This document shows positions 1 through 6,606 of a stretch of DNA of 64,000 nt, piece after piece (within the stretch, counting starts at the first letter, position 1; every line of letters begins with the position of its first letter). The position numbers and the translations under genes are program-made. This DNA is from Chloroflexota bacterium (GTDB lineage: Bacteria; Chloroflexota; Anaerolineae; Anaerolineales; Anaerolineaceae): positions 62,001 to 126,000 of the forward strand of contig JAKQJC010000016.1 in assembly GCA_029561345.1 (NCBI GenBank), read 5' to 3'. The notes below the pieces were generated by a model. The model made no database searches and was not told where the DNA came from. It worked only from the letters and a program-made list of their open reading frames with translations.

Positions 1-766
1 GGTGAAGCTGGTTCAGGTCCAGTTCGGCAAAGGTCAGGGTTTCCTGGTGGTAAGGCCCGGCGGCAATCTGCTCACCGTTGGGGTCAAACACCGTGGCGCC
101 GCCCCAAAAATTCAGGCCGTCTTCATAACCCACCCGGTTGGTGTGGGCCACAAAGGCGGTGAACAGGCTGGCGTAGCCCTGGTTGATGTGTTCCACCCAG
201 CGCGAGGAATCAAGCTGGGGGCCGGGCCCCAGGCCGCGCCCCGGTGAAGCCGAGGTGAACAGCAGCAGGTCGGCGCCGTCCAGCCAGAGCAGGTAAGGCG
301 GCGAGGCATGCCAGAAATCCTCGCAAATCAGCACGCCCATGCGCCCAAAGCGCGTGTCAAAGGCGCGGATGGAATCGCCCCAGGCAAAGAAGCGCCCTTC
401 GTCGAACAGGCCGTAGGTTGGCAGGTATACCTTGTGGTGCACATGCACCACCTGTCCCTGCGAAAGATACGCCGCAGCAATGTAAAAGCGGTGGCGCGAA
501 TCTTCATCCACAAAGCCCACCACCATATCCAGGGTGCGGCTGGCTTCGAGCAGTTCCTTGAACACGGGGTCGTCAGAGGTGGGCCGGTGGGCCACGCTGG
601 GGGTCAGGTCCTGCAGCACATAGCCGGTCAGCGAAAGCTCCGGGAACACCAGCAAATCGGCCCCGTTGGCGCGCGCCTCGCGGGCAAGGTGCAGGTGTTT
701 ATCCAGGTTGGCGCGCACATCACCCAGACGGGTATCCATTTGAGCCAGGGCAAGGGTCAGTTTCAT
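1..766 (-). CDS. Nitrilase-family carbon-nitrogen hydrolase (3' end missing)
   Basis: About 255 residues are visible; the gene runs off the left edge, so its C-terminus is absent. The Glu-Lys-Cys triad of the nitrilase superfamily is present: E43 in FPELSLTGY, K112 in HHKVYLPTYG, and C148 in LICEDFW. These enzymes hydrolyse amides or nitriles through a Cys thioester in the cytoplasm. The motifs resemble the amidase domain of glutamine-dependent NAD synthetase, but the missing end hides whether a synthetase domain follows. The start at 766 has an AGGAAG ribosome site and an extended -10 box upstream. Substrate is not predictable from this fragment. Confidence 0.85.
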   Translation of the reverse strand, partial: MKLTLALAQMDTRLGDVRANLDKHLHLAREARANGADLLVFPELSLTGYVLQDLTPSVAHRPTSDDPVFKELLEASRTLDMVVGFVDEDSRHRFYIAAAYLSQGQVVHVHHKVYLPTYGLFDEGRFFAWGDSIRAFDTRFGRMGVLICEDFWHASPPYLLWLDGADLLLFTSASPGRGLGPGPQLDSSRWVEHINQGYASLFTAFVAHTNRVGYEDGLNFWGGATVFDPNGEQIAAGPYHQETLTFAELDLNQLH

Positions 767-821
767 AGACTTCCTCTCAGGCAGTCGAAATCGCTCAGAA
801 CGCAGCGAACCGAGCGGTTTA

Positions 822-830
822 ATCATACCA
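822..830 (-). promoter_or_regulatory. Extended -10 promoter of the nitrilase gene
   Basis: On the minus strand TGG precedes TATGAT (TGnTATGAT), 55 nt upstream of the ATG at 766. No good -35 box is visible, which fits an extended -10 promoter. Confidence 0.5.
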
Positions 831-880
831 CAGCGGCGGCATCCCGGCAGGTTTTTCCGCCCCCCTCCGGCCGGGCCGGT

Positions 881-926
881 CAAAACAAAACACCTGGGCT
901 TCCGCTTTTTCGTTGAAGCCCAGGTG
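881..926 (-). terminator. Terminator of the ferredoxin oxidoreductase operon
   Basis: A perfect 12-bp stem (891-902 with 915-926) is followed, in the minus direction, by a T-rich run. It lies just after the stop of the gamma subunit at 945. Confidence 0.85.
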
Positions 927-944
927 CTGCGATCAATCAGATAT

Positions 945-1487
945 CTATTGTGCCTTGACGGCCGCGCCTTCGCGAATGGCGGTCAGGTTGGCCGGCAGGA
1001 ATTTCTGGTGGCGGGCCGGCAGGTGCGCCTTCACCGCCGCTTCCAGATCTTCCAGGGTGACCATGGTCGGCAGGTTGCCGAGCAGCGCGCCCAGCATCAC
1101 CATGTTGGCCAGGCGCTGGCCGCCCAGCTTTTCAGCGATATCATTGGCGGGCAGCAGCACCACCTTGATATCTTTGCGGGTGGGCTCGCGGTTCACCATC
1201 GAGGTGTTGACCACCAGCACGCCGCCCGGCTGCAGCAGAGGTTCGTATTTATCCAGCGAGGGCAGGTTCATCACAATGGCAGCCTTGGGGTTGCGCGCCA
1301 GCGGCGAACCAATTTCCTCATCTGAAACCACCACGGTGCAGTTGGCCGTGCCGCCGCGCATTTCGGGGCCGTAGGAGGGAATCCAGGTCACTTCCTTGCC
1401 CGCATCCATCGCTGCGTATGACAGCATTTGCCCGGCAAAAAGCGTGCCCTGGCCGCCAAAACCGGAAATAATCACTTCGGTTTGCAT
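945..1487 (-). CDS. 2-oxoacid:ferredoxin oxidoreductase, gamma subunit
   Basis: 180 residues. The N-terminus has the GFGGQGTLFAGQ motif typical of the gamma domain of pyruvate/ketoisovalerate/oxoglutarate ferredoxin oxidoreductases, followed by PSYGPEMRGGTANC. It is the last gene of a four-gene operon (delta, alpha, beta, gamma in transcription order), with a strong AGGAGG site and only 12 nt after the beta subunit. The complex oxidatively decarboxylates a 2-oxoacid to an acyl-CoA and reduces ferredoxin in the cytoplasm. Which 2-oxoacid is used cannot be read from this subunit. Confidence 0.92.
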   Translation of the reverse strand: MQTEVIISGFGGQGTLFAGQMLSYAAMDAGKEVTWIPSYGPEMRGGTANCTVVVSDEEIGSPLARNPKAAIVMNLPSLDKYEPLLQPGGVLVVNTSMVNREPTRKDIKVVLLPANDIAEKLGGQRLANMVMLGALLGNLPTMVTLEDLEAAVKAHLPARHQKFLPANLTAIREGAAVKAQ

Positions 1488-1499
1488 GTGTGTTTCCTC

Positions 1500-2279
1500 C
1501 TAGAATTTGAGGCCGGCTACAGCCTGGCTGATTTTGTAATCGCCCAACTGGTAGAAAGGCATCATCTTTTCTTCCAGCCATTGAATGGATTGGGTGGGGG
1601 TCATGCCCCAGTTGGTCGGGCAGATGGAAAGCAGCTCAACAAACGAGAAGCCCAAGCCGCGCTGCTGCACTTCAAAAGCCGTGCGCAGGGCCTTCTTGGC
1701 CTGGCGGATGTTCTTGGGATCGTTGAGGCTGCGGCGCACCACGTAGCTGGCGCCGTCGAGGGTGGCTATCAGCTCGGAAGCGCGGATCGGGAAGCCCTGG
1801 GTTTCCACATCGCGACCGTTCACCGAGGTGGAAGTCTTCTGGCCGGGCAGAGTGGTGGGGGCCATCTGGCCGCCGGTCATGCCGTAGTTGGTGTTGTTGA
1901 CAAAGATCACGGTGATGTTTTCCCCGCGGGCCGCGGCGTGGACAATTTCGCCCATGCCGATGGAGGCCAGGTCACCGTCGCCCTGGTAGGTGAAGACGAT
2001 TTTATCGGGCAGGGTGCGCTTGACGCCGGTGGCCATGGCCGGGGCGCGGCCGTGGGGCGACTGCACGAAATCAAAATCAAAATAATTGTAGGCGAACACC
2101 GAGCAGCCCACAGAGGCCACGCCGATGGTGCGTTCGCGCAGTTTCATTTCATCAATCACTTCGGCCACCAGGCGGTGCGCCACGCCGTGCGTGCAGCCCG
2201 GGCAGTAGTGGGTGGGGGTGACGGTCAGCGATTCTGGCCGCGAATAAACTTTTTGTCCTTGCGTTTCGGGAGCAACCAT
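1500..2279 (-). CDS. 2-oxoacid:ferredoxin oxidoreductase, beta (TPP-binding) subunit
   Basis: 259 residues from the ATG at 2279, chosen because AAAGGAG lies 9 nt upstream; the longer frame to 2321 would overlap the alpha subunit. It contains HYCPGCTHG and the thiamine diphosphate/Mg signature GDGDLASIG followed by NNTNYGMTGGQ. It carries the cofactor where the 2-oxoacid is decarboxylated, working with the alpha, gamma and delta subunits encoded next to it. Confidence 0.93.
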   Translation of the reverse strand: MVAPETQGQKVYSRPESLTVTPTHYCPGCTHGVAHRLVAEVIDEMKLRERTIGVASVGCSVFAYNYFDFDFVQSPHGRAPAMATGVKRTLPDKIVFTYQGDGDLASIGMGEIVHAAARGENITVIFVNNTNYGMTGGQMAPTTLPGQKTSTSVNGRDVETQGFPIRASELIATLDGASYVVRRSLNDPKNIRQAKKALRTAFEVQQRGLGFSFVELLSICPTNWGMTPTQSIQWLEEKMMPFYQLGDYKISQAVAGLKF

Positions 2280-2301
2280 GATTACGTCTCCTTTTATAAC
2301 A

Positions 2302-3414
2302 CTAACGGGCCGCGCTGGCACGTTTTAACCAGCGTGAACGGGGATCGCCTTCGGTGGTCAGGGGACCCTTGGCCAGGCGGTGGATCTCAACCAGCACTTC
2401 CTCAGGGAAGGGCATCACGCCGCCGAGGCGGGCGAAGAATTCAATCGGCACGCAGTTGTTGGTGATGCGAATCACATCATCCAGCATCTGGCCGGCGTTC
2501 ATTTCCACCACCAGCATGCCCTGAACCTTCTTGGCCACTTCCTTCAGCACCTTGGCCGGGAAGGGGTTGACGGTGATGGGGCGCAGCAGGCCCACCTTGA
2601 TGCCTTCGGCGCGCGCCTGGCGCACCGCCGAAAGGGCAATGCGGCCGGCCGAGCCGAAGCCCACCACAGCAAAATCAGCATCATCGAGGTAATATTCCTT
2701 GAAACGCACTTCGTTGGCTTCAATTTCTTCCCAGCGGCGCGCCATGCGCAGGTTGGCCTGTTCTTCCTGCGGCGGGTCCAGGTAAATGGAGCTCAGGAAG
2801 CGGCGGTCGCGGCCTTCAGCGCCGCGCACAGCCCAGTCGGTGTCCATAAATTTCACCGGGCGCATTTCGGGCAGTTCAGCCGGTTCCATCATCTGGCCAA
2901 TCGAGCCGTCGGTCAGCACCACAGCGATGGAGCGGTATTTTTCAGCCAGATCGAAGGCCAGCACAGTCAGGTCAATGCTTTCCTGAACGGAGCAGGGCGC
3001 CAGGGCAATCATTTTGAAATCGCCGTGGCCGCCGCCGTGGACAATCTGGTTGTAATCCTGCTGCGAGGGAGAAATGTTGCCGAGGCCGGGGCCGCCGCGC
3101 ATCACATCCACCAGCACGGCCGGCAGTTCGGTGCCGGCGATGTAGGAGAGGCCTTCCAGCATCAGGCTGACGCCCGGGCTGGATGAGGAAGACATGGTGC
3201 GGGCGCCGGTGCAGGCCGCGCCGTAAACCATGTTCACCGCGCCCAGTTCGCTTTCAGCCTGCACAAAACCGCGGCCCAGTTCGGGCATGCGGTGCGAGAG
3301 GTATTCCAGCAGCTCGGTCTGAGGGGTGATCGGGTAACCGAAATAGGACTGCAGGCCGGCGCGCACGGCGGCTTCTGCAACAGCTTCATTTCCTTTGAGT
3401 AACTGCCTTGCCAT
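2302..3414 (-). CDS. vorB: 2-oxoacid:ferredoxin oxidoreductase, alpha subunit (VorB-like)
   Basis: 370 residues. It starts with LLKGNEAVAEAAVRAG and has the YPITPQTELLEYL substrate-binding motif typical of the alpha subunit. The length and the small separate ferredoxin gene match the VorB type (3-methyl-2-oxobutanoate/branched-chain keto acid), but the 2-oxoglutarate type has the same architecture, so the substrate is inferred. AGGAGG site; the delta subunit ends 2 nt upstream. Confidence 0.88.
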   Translation of the reverse strand: MARQLLKGNEAVAEAAVRAGLQSYFGYPITPQTELLEYLSHRMPELGRGFVQAESELGAVNMVYGAACTGARTMSSSSSPGVSLMLEGLSYIAGTELPAVLVDVMRGGPGLGNISPSQQDYNQIVHGGGHGDFKMIALAPCSVQESIDLTVLAFDLAEKYRSIAVVLTDGSIGQMMEPAELPEMRPVKFMDTDWAVRGAEGRDRRFLSSIYLDPPQEEQANLRMARRWEEIEANEVRFKEYYLDDADFAVVGFGSAGRIALSAVRQARAEGIKVGLLRPITVNPFPAKVLKEVAKKVQGMLVVEMNAGQMLDDVIRITNNCVPIEFFARLGGVMPFPEEVLVEIHRLAKGPLTTEGDPRSRWLKRASAAR

Positions 3415-3416
3415 GA

Positions 3417-3671
3417 TTATGCCTCCTGGACATTAACGCGGGTCACTTTGTTCGGCCCTTCGCGGAACACGGTAATTGCCCCTTCCGGGCAGATCACGGA
3501 GCAAGTGGCGCAGCCGGTGCAGCCATCATTGATCTGGTAAGCCGGATGATATCCCTTGGGGGTCAACCGGTCCATATTCAGCGCAAGAACATGCTGCGGG
3601 CATTCGCTGACGCAAAGCTCACAGCCCTTGCAGTATAAATCGCTGACAACAATCCATCCCTTAGCGGGCAT
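3417..3671 (-). CDS. 2-oxoacid:ferredoxin oxidoreductase, delta subunit (2x[4Fe-4S] ferredoxin)
   Basis: 84 residues with two ferredoxin motifs, CKGCELCVSECP and CTGCATCSVICP, each able to hold a [4Fe-4S] cluster. It is the first gene of the operon and carries electrons from the thiamine active site. The ATG has a near-ideal AAGGAGG site 6 nt upstream. Confidence 0.94.
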   Translation of the reverse strand: MPAKGWIVVSDLYCKGCELCVSECPQHVLALNMDRLTPKGYHPAYQINDGCTGCATCSVICPEGAITVFREGPNKVTRVNVQEA

Positions 3672-3711
3672 GCAGGCCTCCTTAAATCGAATTCCTGAAA
3701 TGAGAGTACTT

Positions 3712-3737
3712 AGGTCTTATCTGTACACATCTGACCT
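3712..3737 (-). promoter_or_regulatory. Possible operator dyad upstream of the ferredoxin oxidoreductase operon
   Basis: AGGTC (3712-3716) and GACCT (3733-3737) form an inverted repeat centred on TGTACA, 41 nt upstream of the first gene. The rest of 3672-3955 holds a TTGACA-like box (3774-3779, minus) without a well-spaced -10, and the moaA leader. Confidence 0.25.
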
Positions 3738-3897
3738 GATTTTATTATCCCTTTCAAGCTTTTTTTTGGCTAGTGTCAAGCGTCATCAGCAAGGGATACA
3801 AAAATAAGGAACCTGTCAGACAGCACCCTCACCGGCCGGCGGCAGGTGAAAACCTGGGGCTGTGGTTAAAACCGGTTTCATTTTGGAGAAAAAAGAC

Positions 3898-3903
3898 TAT
3901 AAT
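3898..3903 (+). promoter_or_regulatory. -10 box for moaA
   Basis: Perfect TATAAT 52 nt upstream of the moaA ATG; no convincing -35 box. I see no molybdenum-cofactor riboswitch fold in the roughly 45-nt leader. Confidence 0.45.
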
Positions 3904-3955
3904 AGAGGGACTATCACGTTTCTATGGGCAACTGGAAAGGATGTGACACAAAGCC

Positions 3956-4942
3956 ATGCTGACAGATCGCTATGGACGGCGCATCACCTATCTGCGCATC
4001 TCTGTGACCGACCGCTGCAACCTGCGCTGCGTTTACTGCATGCCCAACGAAGGCATCCCCTGGCAGTCGCATACATCCATCTTGAGCTATGAAGAAATTG
4101 CCCGTGTGGTGGAAGCCGCTGCCGCCCTCGGCGTGAATGAAGTGCGCCTGACCGGCGGCGAACCGCTGGTGCGGCGCAACCTGCCCGAACTGGTGCGCCT
4201 GATTGCCGCCGTGCCGGGCATTGAGGATATCAGCCTGACCACCAACGGCCTGCTGCTGGAAGAGATGGCCGCCGAGCTGGCTGCTGCCGGCCTCAAGCGC
4301 ATCAACATCAGCCTCGATACCCTTTCCCCCGAAAAATACGCCCGCCTCACCCGCGGCGGTGACCTGGGCAAGGTCTGGCGCGGCATCGAAGCAGCCGAAA
4401 AAGCCGGCCTCTCGCCCATCAAATTGAACACGGTGGCCCTGCGCGGCATCAACGACGATGAGCTGCTCGACCAGGCCCGCCTGACCCTCACCCACCCCTG
4501 GCATGTGCGCTTCATCGAGCTGATGCCAGTTAAAAACCAGCTCAGCTGGGGGCCGGGCTTCCCCGCGCCCGAAACCATGTTCATGCCCATTCAAGAGATC
4601 CTGGCGCTGCTGGCGCCGCTGGATCTGGAGCCCATGCCGCAAAAAGAAGGCAGCGGCCCCGCCCTTGAATTCAAACCGCGCGGCGCCCCTGGCCGGGTGG
4701 GCATCATCTCCCCCATTGGCAAGAAATTCTGCGAAAACTGCAACCGCCTGCGCCTGACGGCCGACGGCCAGCTGCGCCCCTGCCTGCTGAGCGATGAAGA
4801 AGTGTCGGTGGTCCCTGCCCTGCGCGAGGCCGGCGACCTGGTTTCGCTCATCGAACGCGTGATTGAACTGAAACCCCTGGGTCACGAACTGGAAGGCCAG
4901 GTTTACCCCAGCGGGCGCTGCATGATGCAGATCGGCGGCTGA
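3956..4942 (+). CDS. moaA: GTP 3',8-cyclase MoaA
   Basis: 328 residues, the usual MoaA length. It has the radical-SAM cluster C21-x3-C25-x2-C28 (DRCNLRCVYC), the second Fe-S motif FCENCNRLRLTADG followed by a further Cys in RPCLL, and the C-terminal Gly-Gly needed for catalysis. It converts GTP to the cyclic intermediate of molybdopterin synthesis in the cytoplasm. The other moa genes are not in the window, but a molybdoenzyme candidate lies at 14140-14778. The pyrophosphatase-like gene follows at once and may be cotranscribed. Confidence 0.96.
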   Translation: MLTDRYGRRITYLRISVTDRCNLRCVYCMPNEGIPWQSHTSILSYEEIARVVEAAAALGVNEVRLTGGEPLVRRNLPELVRLIAAVPGIEDISLTTNGLLLEEMAAELAAAGLKRINISLDTLSPEKYARLTRGGDLGKVWRGIEAAEKAGLSPIKLNTVALRGINDDELLDQARLTLTHPWHVRFIELMPVKNQLSWGPGFPAPETMFMPIQEILALLAPLDLEPMPQKEGSGPALEFKPRGAPGRVGIISPIGKKFCENCNRLRLTADGQLRPCLLSDEEVSVVPALREAGDLVSLIERVIELKPLGHELEGQVYPSGRCMMQIGG

Positions 4943-4973
4943 GCTGGACTCGCGCACGTTCATCGGCAAACAG

Positions 4974-5279
4974 GTGCGGATCATAATTGACCGCCCCATG
5001 GGCTCGCGCCACCCCCGGCACGGTTTTCTTTACCCGCTCAATTACGGCTTTGTGCCCGGGGTAATGTCTCCTGACGGCGAGGAACTGGATGCCTATGTGC
5101 TGGGGTTGTTTGAACCGCTGGATGAATTTGAGGGCCGCTGCCTGGCGGTCATCCGGCGCAGCGACGATGATGACGACAAGCTGGTGCTGGCGCCTGAGGG
5201 CCGGGCATTCACCGATGAGCAGATTCTGGCGCTGACCGAGTTTCAGGAGCGCTTTTTTCAGCCGCATGTGTTACGGTAA
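4974..5279 (+). CDS. Inorganic pyrophosphatase-family protein (start uncertain)
   Basis: 101 residues from GTG 4974. The core IDRPMGSRHPRHGF, YPLNYGFVPG and DGEELDAYVLG matches soluble inorganic pyrophosphatases, and DDDDDK matches the small subgroup of this family. Family similarity seems to continue upstream (LDSRTFIGKQ), where the frame is open to 4926 but has no ATG or GTG, only CTG at 4944. The true start may therefore be CTG 4944, one nucleotide after the moaA stop (4940-4942). Predicted to hydrolyse pyrophosphate or a related phosphoanhydride. Confidence 0.75.
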   Translation: MRIIIDRPMGSRHPRHGFLYPLNYGFVPGVMSPDGEELDAYVLGLFEPLDEFEGRCLAVIRRSDDDDDKLVLAPEGRAFTDEQILALTEFQERFFQPHVLR

Positions 5280-5283
5280 TTAG

Positions 5284-5319
5284 AAACATCCGCCTTCTTT
5301 ACAGAAGGCGGATGTTTTT
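5284..5319. terminator. Bidirectional terminator
   Basis: A 15-bp perfect stem (5284-5298 with 5303-5317) with a TTAC loop, bounded by A's and T's, sits between convergent genes. Confidence 0.92.
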
Positions 5320-5334
5320 GATTGTTCTGTTGTT

Positions 5335-6513
5335 TCAAGACCGGTTCTTATTGAACAGCAGCGGCATAAAGGGCAGCACCAGGAACATGATGCCGGCGAA
5401 GACGATAAAAGTCACCGGATACCCGGCGTTTTTGGCCAGTGCACCGCTCAGGGCCAGGCCAATGCCCTGCCCCACATTGGTCACCGCCATTAAAATGGCA
5501 TACATGGAAGCGGCAATGGCGGGCCGGGTGTATTTCATCGCCAGGGCAAAATAAACCGCCTGCGAAATGCCGTAAGTGACGCCAAAAATCACCGCTGTGA
5601 TGAAGGCCAGGGGCAGGTTGGGCGCCACGGCCAGCAGCACCAGGGCAGGCGCCACCGAAAGGACCGAAACCCACAGCGCCGCCTTATCCCCGGCGCGGTC
5701 CATGATAGTCCCGCCAGCCAGCGCCCCCAGGGTGACGCCCACGCCCCAGATGGTGGTGATCAGGCCGGCCGTGCTCAACGAGAGCTCCATGCGCGCTGAA
5801 AAAGCCGGGTTGATGATCTGGTTGGCACCCACAATCACCCAGAAGATGATCAGGCCCACCGCCGCTGCCGCCAGCACCTGTGTGTTCTTGAAAGCGCCAA
5901 AGGCCGACCAGTTGAAACGCTCGCCCGGCTGGCGTTCTGTCTCCTTGATCAGGAAAAGCAGCAGGAATGGCAGCAGGGTCAGCCCCGCCAGGAAGTAAAA
6001 CACCGGCGGCCAGCCCAGGCTTTCAGCAATCAGCCCGGCCAGCGAGGCCGCCGCAATCACGCCCACTGCCCGGCCGCCCACCATGAAGCCCTGTAAAACA
6101 CCCTTTTCGCTCAGCGGCGTGATATCCAGCGCCAGGCCGTCGGTGCAGGTATCATAAAAGGCCATGCCCATCTGCAGGCAGAAAGCCAGCGCCACAAATC
6201 CCCAGAAATTCTGGCCGGGGTTGATATTGGCCACCATCAGCAGGCAGATGAACTGCACCGCCAACCCGAGGACAATATAGGGCTTGCGGTGGCCCAGGCC
6301 GAAAAAGTTGAAGCGGTCGCTGATCATCCCGAAGAGGATCTTGATCATAAAGGGGATCAGGGCAATGGATGCGAAAATGCCCACCTGGGCCATATCAATG
6401 CCCTTGTCAAGCAGGTAAAGCGCGTTCAGCGAGGCAAAATAGCCCAAAATGGTCCCCTGGGTGAAATACAGCAAACCAAAAAGCGAAAAACGCAGCCATT
6501 TATTCTGGGTCAT
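5335..6513 (-). CDS. MFS transporter (AmpG/BT1-like)
   Basis: 392 residues with about twelve hydrophobic helices. The first-half motif GMISDRFNFFGLGHRKPYIVLG is a major-facilitator loop 2-3 signature, and FYDTCTDGLALDI resembles the AmpG/folate-biopterin branch. It is an inner-membrane secondary carrier; the substrate is not evident. Transcription runs away from the GH31 glycosidase start, and the next minus gene upstream is that glycosidase, so a role in importing its sugar product is possible but only inferred. GGAGAGG lies 10 nt before the ATG. Confidence 0.8.
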   Translation of the reverse strand: MTQNKWLRFSLFGLLYFTQGTILGYFASLNALYLLDKGIDMAQVGIFASIALIPFMIKILFGMISDRFNFFGLGHRKPYIVLGLAVQFICLLMVANINPGQNFWGFVALAFCLQMGMAFYDTCTDGLALDITPLSEKGVLQGFMVGGRAVGVIAAASLAGLIAESLGWPPVFYFLAGLTLLPFLLLFLIKETERQPGERFNWSAFGAFKNTQVLAAAAVGLIIFWVIVGANQIINPAFSARMELSLSTAGLITTIWGVGVTLGALAGGTIMDRAGDKAALWVSVLSVAPALVLLAVAPNLPLAFITAVIFGVTYGISQAVYFALAMKYTRPAIAASMYAILMAVTNVGQGIGLALSGALAKNAGYPVTFIVFAGIMFLVLPFMPLLFNKNRS

Positions 6514-6606
6514 GGAAAAAAACCTCTCCGGGGTGGGAATAGACTACCTGATAATTATACTTCGACAATCAAAAAGGCCGCCCCTTTTTATGGGGCGGCC
6601 CTGTTT

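Noticed and set aside
3850-3955. Molybdenum cofactor riboswitch before moaA
   Set aside because: The leader is short and lacks the expected multi-helix structure.
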